Shown here one piece after another: positions 10,680 through 20,520 of a DNA stretch of 27,804 nucleotides. A program made the translations under genes and the position numbers. The notes below the pieces were generated by a model. That model had not been told where the DNA came from. It made no database searches and was given only the letters and a program-made list of their open reading frames with translations. Source of the DNA: Haplomitrium mnioides (Eukaryota; Marchantiophyta; Haplomitriopsida; Calobryales); assembly GCA_049999725.1 (NCBI GenBank), contig JBNGIS010021601.1:1-27804 (forward strand). Direction: 5' to 3'. The number at the start of each line of letters is the position of its first letter. The stretch's first letter is position 1.

Positions 10680-10990
10680 ACTCCCAGGTCCATGCACGCA
10701 TGGACTCTCGGCTCCATGTGCAAATCCCCCCTTTGGTCCATGCGCTCATAGTCTCTTGTGTCCTTGCACGCAAGAACTCTCAAGTCCATGCGCACATGGA
10801 TTCTTGGATCCAGACGCGCCTGGACTCCAAATGCGCGTGAGTCCCAAGTTTACTCGCACAAGGACTCCTGATCCTTGCGCGAGTGGACTCCCATGACCAT
10901 GGGCGCATAGACCAATGAGCCTTGTGCGAGCAAACCTTGGACTCCATGCGCGCATGGAGTCCCAAGTCCAGGCACGCATGGACTGCATTG
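10680..10990. repeat. 24-bp palindromic minisatellite, intron 1 of copy A
   Basis: About a dozen imperfect 24-bp units are built on TCCATGCGCGCATGGA. A perfect 24-bp palindrome lies at 10939-10962. The array fills most of the intron between exon 1 and the acceptor TTTTCAG|TTTACTG at 11048/11049. Confidence 0.88.
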
Positions 10991-11048
10991 TCTTTTTTCT
11001 TAATTTGAACACTTGTACTTGTGCTTAATTTTTTATTTTTTTTTTCAG

Positions 11049-12520
11049 TTTACTGAGTTTTTGTCGGATTTTGTCGATTCCGACAAAGACGCAAAGCGCG
11101 TCGAATATGATTTCATAAAGTTGGCCATCCACATTAAAATTATGAAGCCTAAGTAAGGTGTAAATATTCAACAGCTAGTGCTGCATCCAAGCGCGGCTAC
11201 ATTTTCAATTCACGTTGCAGGCCCTCTACACACATAAAAAGAGAAAGGAGGTGGAGCGAGCTGAGGCTCCCAAAAAGAAGAAATAGGTGGTCCAAAAGAA
11301 AAAGCTTATTCCAGTACCAGTTATTGAGGAGGATCCAGCCCCCTCCGAATCTCTAGAAATGTCGTCTTCATATGCCCCTTAGTCTTCAGCACAAAGTAGC
11401 TCAGGGCAAGAAATAGAGCCAGATCCAATTAGGGCTCTAACTTCAAGAAAAAAAAGGCAATCGCACAAGGGGTTGCAAACTTTCCAGGAACATGAGTAGG
11501 TGGATCTTTAGACATTGTTTGAGGAAGATAAAAACAAAATAAAGGAGTCTGCAATCCAACGAGACAGAGTTCACAAAGAAACAATCACTGTTTGGCTGGA
11601 AAACTTGAATCTGCCTAAATATAGAATAGACGATTGGGGGTCTTTCTAGATTAAAAGGTTGAATGAAGATTTGGCACAGAGAATGCTGACAAATAAATAT
11701 GCACATAGTTTTTTATCGTATTTTTTGACCCAAAGTGCGGGTTGAAAGACAAGTTAGAGTTAAGTATTAGGAATCCTGATAAGTATCGCTACAAAATTGC
11801 AGGAGGCAATCACAGTGCTGCAACAAGGCAGCTTTTGATCACAAAATATGGAGCAAAGAATCCGATGCTTTTGCTCTACAACTGCCATGTGTACGTAGGC
11901 CTTACACCAACAAAGGTCCATATTTTTGCAACTAATGACAACTACAACCAGAGGTACATGTTGGAGATGACCTCAACTTAGAAGGTCAAATATTGGCATC
12001 AGAGGTTTGTGGAGCATGGGATGGTGTCATCCCATAAATTGAAAAGAAAATTGGTGCTAGAATCCTTGGAGATCAAGCCCAAGTCCATACTTGAGAAGAC
12101 AATCACTTCTCAAGACAACTAGTTCCAGCTTGCATTTTGAATTGGTGAGCTCTGGGATCTACAACATAGCATACTTCTCATGTGGGAGAAAAATACTATC
12201 AAGGGCCAAAAGCCAAAGGCCAAAGGCCAAAGGCCAATGGACCTCTTTGAATGGAGGATATGAAGTGGAAATCTTGGAGGTCCCTTCAAGGTCTTCCCAA
12301 CGAAATGAAAATTTCAGTTCTAAAACACGTGGAAGTCAGAGAGCTTTCAATGGATGAAATGTCTTGAGAGGTAGAGAAACATAAAGTTTTAGCAGTGATG
12401 GTGAAAAGTTTTTGTTTTGAAGTCTACTGTAGCAGCTGGGAGGAAGCAAGAGAGGAGTACCCTCTCCACACTGAGGAGTCAAAGATGACTGCATTCTATT
12501 CTAGTTTTGAGAAGCTTTTG
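11049..12520 (+). pseudogene. exon 2 with linker, ParB-like motif and C-terminal region, copy A
   Basis: The acceptor TTTTTCAG precedes FTEFLSDFVDSD, in phase with exon 1. The basic cluster at about 11235-11286 could be a nuclear localisation signal. The ParB-like segment at 11742-11981 has AGGNHSAATRQLL and ends QRYMLEMT. This resembles the GxHR-type box of ParB/sulfiredoxin-fold proteins, followed by the usual downstream helix. The last part (EYPLHTEESK, FEKLL) ends at donor GCTTTTG|GTATTT. Several in-frame stops, for example the TAA after KPK near 11153 and others in the linker, and a 7-bp repeat expansion at 12202-12240 destroy the frame. Confidence 0.68.
12202..12240 (+). repeat. GGCCAAA heptamer expansion in exon 2, copy A
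   Basis: About five copies of a GGCCAAA-like heptamer lie in tandem. The same place in copy B has about two fewer. The extra 14 bases shift the frame. Confidence 0.8.
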
Positions 12521-12604
12521 GTATTTTTTTTTTCTTACTATACATTCATTTCTTTGGAGTTGCGGTGAATTTATGCTAAGTTGTCTTTGTTTATAATAAA
12601 ATAG

Positions 12605-13015
12605 GTTTTGAGTTCTTTTGTGCAAGGATTGTGAAGTCCATGCGCACATAGATTGCACAATCCTTGCCCAATTGGACTTAACAGTCCAAGCCCGCATAGA
12701 CTTCCAGCTCTTAGCACTTGTGGACTTCAACGCCCATGTGCGACTTGCTTTGAAGTACAGGCTTGCATGGAATGTTGCGTCTATGCGGGCATAGACTGTG
12801 AAGTTCATGCTTAGGTGGAATATTAAGTCAAGGCATTGGGACTGTGAAGTCCTTGCGTGCCTGGACTGTGAAGTCTATGCGCGCATGGATTGTGAAGTTC
12901 AAGCGCGCAAGGATTGTGAAGTCCATGCTCGCATGGACTTTGAAGTTCTTACGTGGCTCGACTTCATTGTCAATGCGAGCATGGAATTCAATGTCTATCT
13001 TAGTTTGGAGTCCAA
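12605..13015. repeat. 24-bp palindromic minisatellite, intron 2 of copy A
   Basis: About 17 units occur, nearly all exactly 24 bp, with the pattern TGTGAAGTCCATGCGCGCAT plus GGAC. Because 24 is eight codons, several frames stay open on both strands and code for 8-residue repeats such as RAWTVKSM. These are not genes. The array sits between donor 12521 and acceptor TGTGCAG at 13071-13077. Confidence 0.92.
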
Positions 13016-13077
13016 GGTCTTTGTTCAAATTGTCTTTTTTGTCTCCTCTTATTTTTTTTCCTTTTTGTTGTGTGCAG

Positions 13078-13635
13078 GGGGACAAAACATTCAAACATCA
13101 GCTTGTGAAAAAATTGACTACAACTGCCAAACTGCAAAAAAGATTGGGGGTCAAAGAAGCCCTAAAAGATCAAGACCATGCTCCAACACTAGTTTCCTAC
13201 CCTCTTGCTTTTCTGCTTCATTGCCAAAAAGCTAGAGAGTGGAAATTAAGGCAACAAAATGATATTGCATCCCTCCAAACTAATGGAGTTGTGAGAGACG
13301 AGGACGAGGACTTAATGTCCGATGTTGATGGTCTCAACGTAGCATATTGCCAAGTCCACGGGGAGGCCAACACTTGTCAGTTGAAGGGATTTGTGAAACC
13401 TAGGTGTTTCACTTTGGCGATTGCAAATACTCCTTACGATAACAACCTTAAGGAATGCAAGCATGATGATTTGGAAACCTTTTTCCAAGGATGACATTTT
13501 TGACATGGTTTTATCTTTTGCGGTTATCACGACATTAAATTTCTGGTCATTTGTAATTATACATTTTTCGCGACAATTTGGCATCGTTGAAGATGCCCTT
13601 TCAAAAGTTTGTTGTACTATCTGTCACGCTATCTA
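13078..13635 (+). pseudogene. exon 3, methyltransferase motif IV region, copy A
   Basis: The exon begins GDKTFKHQL after TGTGCAG and ends near CTATCTA|GTAAGT. It holds FTLAIANTPY at about 13408-13437, followed by DDIFDMVLSFAVITTLNFWSFVIIHF. Position and context suit catalytic motif IV (D/N-PP-Y) of beta-class amino methyltransferases. The motif reads NTPY here, so a key Pro is lost. A one-base frameshift lies near 13485-13495. The exon-intron sites match copy B. Confidence 0.68.
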
Positions 13636-13731
13636 GTAAGTTCTTTGATTTTTTGGGTTTTAAGTCTATCTTGTTTAGTTTTCCTACACTTTGTTTACAG
13701 TGTTTGATTTGCTTGTTTTTCTTATTACAAG

Positions 13732-14361
13732 GACAAAACAAACATTCATCATTCCGGTGGTCCGAGAATTGGACACGCTCATGAGTATTGGATTGTGGGC
13801 TACTGGACGAAAAAAGGAAAGAGGAGCATGAGGCTTTTCAATTTGCAACCTGCTATTGCAAGTGGTTTATCTTGGCAAATAACGTATAGTGTTTTTAGTT
13901 GTCTTGCGGTTTTGGCCAAACTAAAACATCCAGGAGATGATGCTCTTGTGAATGTTTATCAAAACCCACATGCTCTTTACAATTTTTTTATTAACTATTT
14001 GTCAACAAAGCAAGATTGAATCTTAGATCTTTGCTTTGGGTTTGTCACATGCTTTGTTTGTGCTTTAAAGTTGATGCAAAACTGCATCGTTGTGGAATAT
14101 GATACACGTTAGTCTATCTACATTCCTTAGAGAGTTTTGACGATGACTTCCTTGTCATCTGACGTGACAGAATCACAGATAGTGTATGCATACCACAAGG
14201 AACATGTTCCTCGTGGCACTGCATGTGCTACTAGTGATTTTGTTGCCATCTTTGGGACTAGAAAGTCTCCATATGACTCTCTAGTGGTTGCAAATGCTCA
14301 GCCAGTGGATTTAGATGAGACAATTACTCTTGAAAAGGATAGAGCTGTGGCATCTAGTTGA
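13732..14361 (+). pseudogene. exon 4, methyltransferase motif I region and C-terminus, copy A
   Basis: The frame includes HEYWIVGYWTKKGKRSM, then VNVYQNPHALYNFF (a motif X-like position), then ILDLCFGFVT at 14020-14049, the SAM-binding motif I with its glycines replaced (B keeps DLCSGSAT), then VEYD. TGA at 14017-14019, just before motif I, replaces a Trp codon kept in B. The acidic C-terminal tail (VDLDETITLEKD) ends at 14361. The acceptor ACAAG|GACAAA is approximate, because the phase from exon 3 does not fit perfectly. Confidence 0.66.
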
Positions 14362-14376
14362 AGAAATTTTTTTATT

Positions 14377-14382
14377 AATAAA
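14377..14382 (+). terminator. AATAAA poly(A) signal, copy A
   Basis: AATAAA lies 16 bases after the plus-gene stop and is conserved at the same spacing in copy B (25001-25006). Confidence 0.6.
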
Positions 14383-14635
14383 GTATTTTTTTACAAAGTT
14401 GTATTTGCTAAGGTTTCAATCTTGTTGCACTCCCAAATCTATTTTAAGTCTTTTCATTACAACTCAATTTGGTGCGCAAAATGGTTTTTGAGCAAAATGA
14501 TTTGGTTTTTTTGAAATTTAGCAAAGAAGTCTATGTTGGCATGGAAGTTCACTTTCCTTTTCCATTTTTTGTTTCTTCTTAGACAACCTTTTGCGTTCCC
14601 TGCTTCCAATTACTCAGCAGTCTTGGATCTCTTCA

Positions 14636-14765
14636 GTTGTCCATGCGTACATGAGCTTCGTTTATTCAAGCTCGAGTTTGTTGTAGTTGTCCCTACGCGC
14701 AAGTAACTTTCAAACAAAGTGTGTCTAAACTTGGGCCTCAGTTGTCCATGTTCGCATAGGCTTTA
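14636..14765. repeat. palindrome-core cluster in the 3' flank, copy A
   Basis: Three degenerate units occur, each with GTTGTCC or GTCC followed by a core such as ATGCGTACATG, CTACGCGCAAG or ATGTTCGCATAG. They lie between the plus gene and the right terminal repeat, as in copy B. Confidence 0.65.
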
Positions 14766-15164
14766 GCAATCTTTTCACATATTTACTTCAACAATCCTCT
14801 TATGCCAACACTTTAGGATTCTTTTTTAAATTTTTTTGCATAAATTTTGAATGTTTGAATCAATTTTTCAAATTATAGATATCATTGTTTGTTTTGAAAA
14901 TATTTAACAACAAATGTCGTATATATGTTTCTATATTATTCGTTTGTTGATGCTCATGCTTTTGAAAGATGAAGTTATAGATGCAATATTGTAAAAATAC
15001 TAATAAGAAAATTTATTTTCAGTACAATGTGCACTCAAAGTGAGCTATTTTGATATGTATAATTACATTTTTATTACAAACAAATATTGCTAGCATGAAA
15101 ATCATGATTTTTAAAGCGTAAATTACAAAATTGGTTTCTAAGAGCGAAAAATGAAACAAGAACC
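14766..15164. other. AT-rich right subterminal region, copy A
   Basis: No gene is seen. The sequence is collinear with about 25396-25802 of copy B, for example a shared stretch ending ACAAACAAATATT and then CTAGC. Confidence 0.6.
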
Positions 15165-15198
15165 CTATAGCATTTCCTAGTTCAAAGTAGCGACTGTT
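15165..15198 (-). repeat. right terminal inverted repeat, copy A
   Basis: On the minus strand it reads AACAGTCGCTACTTTGAACT from 15198 inward. This matches the left terminal repeat of B (AATAGCCGCTACTTTGAACC) and the right repeat of B. Satellite sequence begins at 15199. Confidence 0.75.
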
Positions 15199-15532
15199 AT
15201 CTACTCTAGTTTTACAAACATCCAAACTTAGTGAAGCCTAAACAATTCTTGCTCAATACTTTCTTTTGGTAATGTTTTTTGCATTGTCTATTTATATCTA
15301 CTCTAGTTCTACAAACACTAACCGTGGTAGTATGAGGTACTCAAACTTAGTCAAGTCTCATCAATACTTGCCTAATACTTCCTTTCAAGAACGTTGTTGC
15401 AAATAATTTTCATGCCTTCTCTTGTTCTACAATCATTTCACATCTACTCTAGCCTTACAAATATTAAACATAATAGTACCAAACATCTTAACTTTGTCAT
15501 GCATGAACAATACTTGCCCAATACTCTCTTTA
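15199..15532 (+). repeat. satellite DNA between element copies
   Basis: About three incomplete monomers contain ATCTACTCTAGTTCTACAAA, then CAAACTTAGTCAAG and CAATACTTGCCTAATACTT. They belong to the same family and orientation as 25841-26735. Confidence 0.82.
15529..15532. repeat. target-site duplication, left of copy B (TTTA)
   Basis: TTTA here and TTTA at 25837-25840 flank the inverted repeats exactly. Joining the flanks with one TTTA gives a satellite monomer of normal length. Confidence 0.65.
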
Positions 15533-15566
15533 AATAGCCGCTACTTTGAACCAATAATAGGCTACT
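15533..15566 (+). repeat. left terminal inverted repeat, copy B
   Basis: It begins AATAGCCGCTACTTTGAACC and contains a second GCTACT near its inner end. About three quarters of the positions match the reverse complement of 25803-25836, where a second GCTACT is also present. Confidence 0.8.
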
Positions 15567-15719
15567 CAAAACATGAACCTTTTTTTTAATAACAAAAATT
15601 GTGGACTTGATTCTACCAAACAAAGGTTTCAAGTTCTACAAAAGAGTCTATGACTTGTGTATGTAAGTTCTAACCGATAGTCTTTGTATGCAGAAGCTTG
15701 AGGGTTGTATATGAGAAGT

Positions 15720-15870
15720 AGAACTTGTAAACATCTTGGACTTCCACCCCAAAGTCTATGTGCGAATAGGAATCTAAGCTCAACATGTGAACACTCCACC
15801 CCAAAGTCTATGCGCGCATTGCAATCTGAACTCACCATCTGAACACTCTACAACAAAGACCATCAAGAAC
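15720..15870. repeat. 52-bp tandem repeat with palindromic core, copy B
   Basis: The units contain CACCCCAAAGTCTATGTGCG and CACCCCAAAGTCTATGCGCG, about 52 bp apart, plus a weaker third unit. This is the counterpart of the cluster at 4440-4625. A further core lies near 15935. Confidence 0.7.
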
Positions 15871-16451
15871 CTAGGTTTTAGATTCCACATAAGATTTTTT
15901 GAGCACACAACATTTTGACTTGCGAATCAAAGTCTATGTGTGCATAAGGTTCAGAGTTCTACAATCGATGATACGGACGGTAAACGTTCTATTTCTTGCA
16001 ACAAACTCTACGCATACAAAAGATATCATTTTTTGATTCGGAATCTAAAAGTAAAACGTGTATAAAGCTCTACATTTGAGTCAAGACACACCAAAGGTTT
16101 TAAATTGTACGTCAAAGACCTTTCAAGCAAAAAATAATTGGTTAATTTAGGCAAATCCTTTAGCAATATAGTAAGCTTAAACTCTTTTAGCAAGCACTAA
16201 AGTTGGAAACAACATACTTACATTTTTTATAAGAAAATATTTTACAAAGCAAATGAAAATATTAGCAAAAGATTGAAGTTTCATTTAAAGAGAACAACAT
16301 TCAACTTGGAATGATTTAGAGTAAAAAATTCAAGGTGGCAGATAAATTCAACAAATTGCTTCACCACATTCTCAGGTACTTTATAAAATAACAATCTTAA
16401 ATTACAATATAATTGAAAATACAAAATATGCAATAAAATTCTTAAATTACT
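15871..16451. other. 3' flank of the minus-strand gene, copy B
   Basis: AT-rich and collinear with copy A. No separate gene is seen. Confidence 0.6.
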
Positions 16452-17610
16452 TTAGTCACTCGTCTCGACTTCTTCAAATTCAGCTTCAAAATATTCATCA
16501 AGATTTACTTGATCTGTCTTAGTGCTAATGAGAGTGATTGAATCTCTTTGAAACATTTCAGGATTGAGGGTTTTTCGTCTTTCATACTCAAATAGATTGG
16601 CTTTATTGGTAGCTAGAGTGGCTTTTCTCAATTGGTATTTTTGTATAAGAAGAAAATCAAAAGATTTCAGAATCATGATTTGTGTTACATCAAGTACACC
16701 AATATGTAACTTGGATTTGCGTTTCCCTTTTGTTGCTGTTATTTTTTCTGAGAAGTATTGTCCAAAAAATGCATCCTCAGTCTTACAAGCAAACCATTGA
16801 ATAGGTATTCGTTTCGAGTTTGGAGGATCTTCCTCATCAAATGACAAACTTTGAGAACTTTGGCAACCCAAAACAGTCTACCTTTTGGATCCAAAGATGC
16901 AACAACACAAATAAACATTCTAGCTTTCATCTTATGTAGATTGCCAAATTTATGTTCGTCTTGAGTGTTGTGCGAAAAAGTCCCTTCTCGTGGTCTAGGT
17001 GCTCTATCATAGATTGCTCGACATGTAGAAAGTATTTGTTGTACTAGAGTATTTTCTTTTGTCAATTGAACATCAAGGTGAGAACCTAGACAAACATTTT
17101 GAGAATCATTACAAGTGTTTGACGGTTGTAAAGGTGGAAAGGTAAATTTTGATTCGAGTCCTTCTCTTTTTTCAAAGATGTAGGCCATAATCTCTTGTTG
17201 GGCAAGAAAAAAGTCATTCCACCATTGAATATCAGAATCTGTAAAGAACTTGTAGCAGTTATGACTTTTGTTGTCCTTTATTGCAAAGACCATTTTCTCG
17301 GATCAACTTTTCTTTCTTCCTTTGAGATCTTTTGATTTCAGAATATGCCTTGAGAGGAATCAACATTGAACTCAAAATTTCTCTATCCACTTCAGGTAAG
17401 TACTTGAGTTGACAAATACCATCCGAAGGTAACCAAAATTCATCTGTTGAAAATTGTTTGCTCCAAATCTTTGCCTTGGAATCCTTCAACTCGAACTTGA
17501 ATTATTGATTAAAGATAATATCATGTATTGTTTGAACCAGAGAGTGACGTTGTTTTAGAAAAATTTTGAAATCCCATGTTTCTAACAAAATAGTTACATG
17601 AGGTTTAGGA

Positions 17611-18196
17611 TTATAGGATAATTAAAGTGGCTTTGCTAAGACTCGTAATCGTGAAAGCTTTGATATGTTTCAAACGTTTTGAGAATTGGTTGAACATTTG
17701 ATTGATTTGATCATGAGTATGGCCAATCATGAGAAATCCCACCTTGATTTTTCCAAAAACATTCTTGGTAATAAAGAGACTAAGATATCCAAATAAGATA
17801 GAATTCTTATTCTCTCGTGTGGTGTTGTCCAACTGAAGATACAAATTTGGAAGCAGTGGTCCTTCAAAGTCACATAATATTTTGTTGAGCACAGTAGCTC
17901 TCAAATTAGAATCGCTTCTCAAGTTTCCGTAGGTTTTTATAAGAAGACCCTCGAAGAAAGAGCATGATTGAATATTAAGGCACCAACAACATGCACACCT
18001 ACCAAACTGTCTTTATCAATGTTTTTTGGTGATAAAGGCCAGTGTGGAATAGCAGTTTTCTTTTGGTCCATTCCATCAATGACAATTTCCAAGTATTTTT
18101 TACCATCAATGCAACATTTTCTTTGATGGTTTGTAAGTTTTGTTCTTTCTTTTATTTGTTGGTTATGATGAAGAAACAATGGGCGATTATATTTAG
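17611..18196 (-). pseudogene. catalytic-core exon of the transposase-like gene, copy B
   Basis: The exon begins at 18196 after acceptor GATCCAG and joins in frame to GACAAAG of the previous exon. IDGMDQ, then LDNTTREN (Asp about 17827-17829) and GHTHDQIN (from about 17724 down) are all kept. The only visible lesion between the first two is the small insertion near 17930. This is the better template for a fold prediction of the core. Confidence 0.73.
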
Positions 18197-19036
18197 CTGG
18201 ATCATCACAAAGCACGAAAGACATAAAAATAGTTCAGTACAACATATGTTGATGATTTGAACTCCAAAAACCAACCTAATATGCTAAAAATATTAAAATC
18301 ATCTTCAAGAAATGTTTGGATTGGTAGAAGTGACAATTTTGTAAAAGATTAAAAATAAAATTTAGGTAATTTAAATAAAGAAAAATCTATTTGACTTTAA
18401 GTAAACAAAAGTTTCAAGAGGAGAAAAACAAGATTTGCTAACAAAAGGTCACAAACTAGAACTAGAGTTTCAAAGGTAGCTAGCTTGGACTCTTTGTTTG
18501 CAAAGGGTTAAGAAAACCAGAGGAGATCTAATGCACGCATATGATGAGTGGACGCATATGATGAGTGGAGACAACAATTGATTGTATGCGCGCTTAGAAC
18601 TAAAGCAACAACACCAATGCCATGACTTGCTTTGACTGTTGTTGCGACTAGTTTTAGACGAAATAGGAACAAATCCTATACACACATAGGATTTGAAAAC
18701 AACAAAAATGGTTCTTGCCATTGTTTTTCTTACAAAGGGCTCTTGATTCAAACCAACAAAAGCAAAACTTGTTGCAATGCTAATGTCACCACCAAAAATC
18801 AAATTCATTTCCTTGCTTTATTTGATTGTAGACAAGTTTTGGATTCAAACTAAAAACAACATTCCCTATGCAAGCATAGACTCTCTTCTCACAACTCAAG
18901 TTGCTAAGAATCATTCGACTCAAATCTTGTTTGTTGAACAACTTTAAAAAAATATCTTTTAGCACTAAGTTGAGAAAACATAACATCTCTAGAACTAAGA
19001 TTAACCAAAAGTTTCAAAAGAGAAGAAATTTGTTAC
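18197..19036 (-). other. intron of the transposase-like gene, copy B
   Basis: The donor GACAAAG|GTAACA at 19037/19036 and the acceptor CCAG|CTAAAT at 18197/18196 keep the frame. Palindrome-like cores such as ATGCACGCATATG and GTATGCGCGCTTAG occur near 18530-18600, with another near 18670-18690. Confidence 0.72.
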
Positions 19037-20273
19037 CTTTGTCGAACTCCAAGACGGATTTTTCTCGCAATGATTTTATTTCTTTGTATGTTTCACAAAC
19101 AACAAATCAATTGCATTTAGGAATTTTTACATTTTGGAAATAAGTTTTTTAATGTTTTGTGAAACCTGATAAACTAAGAATACAATGGAGATCTTTCTCT
19201 TTCAAATAAGTTGTGTAGTAGCTATAAACTTCCCATTTTGTAAAATTATTGAGCAAGTTATAAACTTTATGAGTGGGCATTCTCTCCTAGTGTTCCTATA
19301 AAAAAATGTCCATCCACTCACGCACAAATACTCCTTTAGCAGATAATTCTCTTTTTCTTAAAATGCCTCTAGGATCTACGTTTTTGAGACTTTGAATCCA
19401 TTGGATTCTATCATTCCCTACTAGTAATATTAATTTGAAGGCTCTTCTACAGACAATAGTACCGCCAAGTAGAGTAAATTGATTGTCAACATCAGAGTCT
19501 TTTCTTGGTATTCCCCACTATAATGTGATATCTCAATTCTTCATGCTTTGTTGAAAATACGTTTCTCTCACAGTTTTCAAAAAATCTGCCTTGTACAATA
19601 ACAAGCAAGTATTTTGACAACTTGAAATTCTCTTCAATTTAGAAATTGATATTGGATTGAGCTTTTTCTTCACAAAGCTCTCATCATAATGGACTTTCTG
19701 CAAAGAATTTTCACGCAAGGTGTTTACTTGTTGGGGTTTTGGCCCAGACAAATAATTCTTAAGTTGTGATAGTCAACTTAAGTCCATCGGCAAAGACAAC
19801 AATCCAAGACAATTCATCATCTTGAAGATCTTGATCATCATCATAAACACTATTTGTTTTTTTGCAAAACATTTTCAAAGGACAAGGTATGCTTTGAGGA
19901 TTGGGAGAGTTGTACCATTCTTAAACAAAATCTTGATCAACATCTCGATTATTAGGAAATGTTTTTTGTATTATGATCGGTGCCCTTGGCGATAACTCCA
20001 ACAAAATATTGATTGATTGAGACTCTTTGCTATAATCGTTTCTCAATCTATCATCTGAAGACTCCTCTAAAAGAATTCGATTTTTTTTTTCAAATTTCCC
20101 AATCTCATTGCAAGGTCCAACTTGAGTTGAAATCACTCGTTGTTTGAGTGGTATTATCAAGAACAACAATTCATCTCCAAAATTAAAACCGTCCACAGAT
20201 TGTATGCTTTTTGTGTTTTGAACAAACACACTTTGATCATGAATATCAAGGTCTTCCTTAGGTGAGGTTGAAG

Positions 20274-20303
<30 letters not shown>
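20274..20303 (+). repeat. A30 homopolymer, copy B
   Basis: Thirty consecutive A (poly-T, coding poly-Phe, on the gene strand) replace about 38 bp of ordinary coding sequence present in A near 9240-9282. The exact length may be a sequencing estimate. Confidence 0.9.
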
Positions 20304-20307
<4 letters not shown>

Positions 20308-20429
20308 ACGTCTTTTTGTTGATCTGGTGGAGTATTCAAAAGAAAGATTCAACTTTGACTGCTTGAAAGGCAACAAAGTGCTTGTGCTTGCAGAAGCTTG
20401 TCTCTTCAATTCTCTGCAAGCACTAGGTT

Positions 20430-20520
20430 CCCTCTGTGATTGTTTTCACACAAGTTGTTCACTCTTTAATCCTTTGTGCGCAATGGATTCCCTCATTGAC
20501 CCTTTGCGACATAGGGTTCA
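20430..20520 (-). repeat. 30-bp coding repeat, copy B
   Basis: About three to four units encode 10-residue repeats such as GSMRESIAHK. One unit fewer than in copy A, with weaker palindromic cores. Confidence 0.68.

Larger units (their letters stand above)
10269..14361 (+). pseudogene. ParB-like / amino DNA methyltransferase gene, copy A
   Basis: Four exons are inferred by comparing copies A and B: 10269-10628, 11049-12520, 13078-13635 and about 13732-14361, together coding for about 1,000 residues. Order: a conserved N-terminal region (PKPYKYLDV, LYLFVGEGEKFNL); a Lys- and Ser-rich linker with KKRK and KKKK clusters; a ParB-like motif IAGGNHSAATRQL at about 11796-11834; a region resembling a helix-turn-helix; then a beta-class methyltransferase with the DPPY-like site before motif I. 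This is the known order of N4-cytosine/N6-adenine enzymes such as PF01555. ParB plus methylase architecture is known from phages and prophages. The copy has stops at 10554-10556 and 14017-14019, further stops in exon 2, a frameshift near 13490, and weakened catalytic motifs. Motif I reads DLCFGFVT. Confidence 0.72.
3805..15198. mobile_element. large DNA element, copy A (left end not seen)
   Basis: The sequence from about 4333 to 15198 matches copy B (about 15605-25836) in order and orientation: 52-bp repeats, minus-strand transposase-like gene, divergent intergenic region, plus-strand ParB/methyltransferase gene, 3' repeats and right terminal repeat. The right end is set by the sequence at 15165-15198, the counterpart of the right terminal repeat of B. 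The left boundary is uncertain. It was either displaced upstream by the copia insertion or lost. Copy A also carries a 303-bp LTR-like insertion at 6601-6903. The two copies have clearly diverged: a hand comparison of about 185 bp near 5580-5765 gave roughly 25 differences. Confidence 0.75.

Noticed and set aside
10680-10990. CRISPR-like array
   Set aside because: Units are contiguous 24-bp palindromic repeats without unique spacers, in introns of a plant-type gene.
12844-13494. A 216-residue open frame with 8-residue RAWTVK-type repeats at its start
   Set aside because: The first part is the 24-bp intron minisatellite, open because of its period. Only the part from 13078 on is exon sequence.
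13741-13830. Alternative exon 4 frame with IIPVV and LMSIGLWATG
   Set aside because: It stops soon in both copies. The HEYW frame continues in A to motif I and suits the methylase family.
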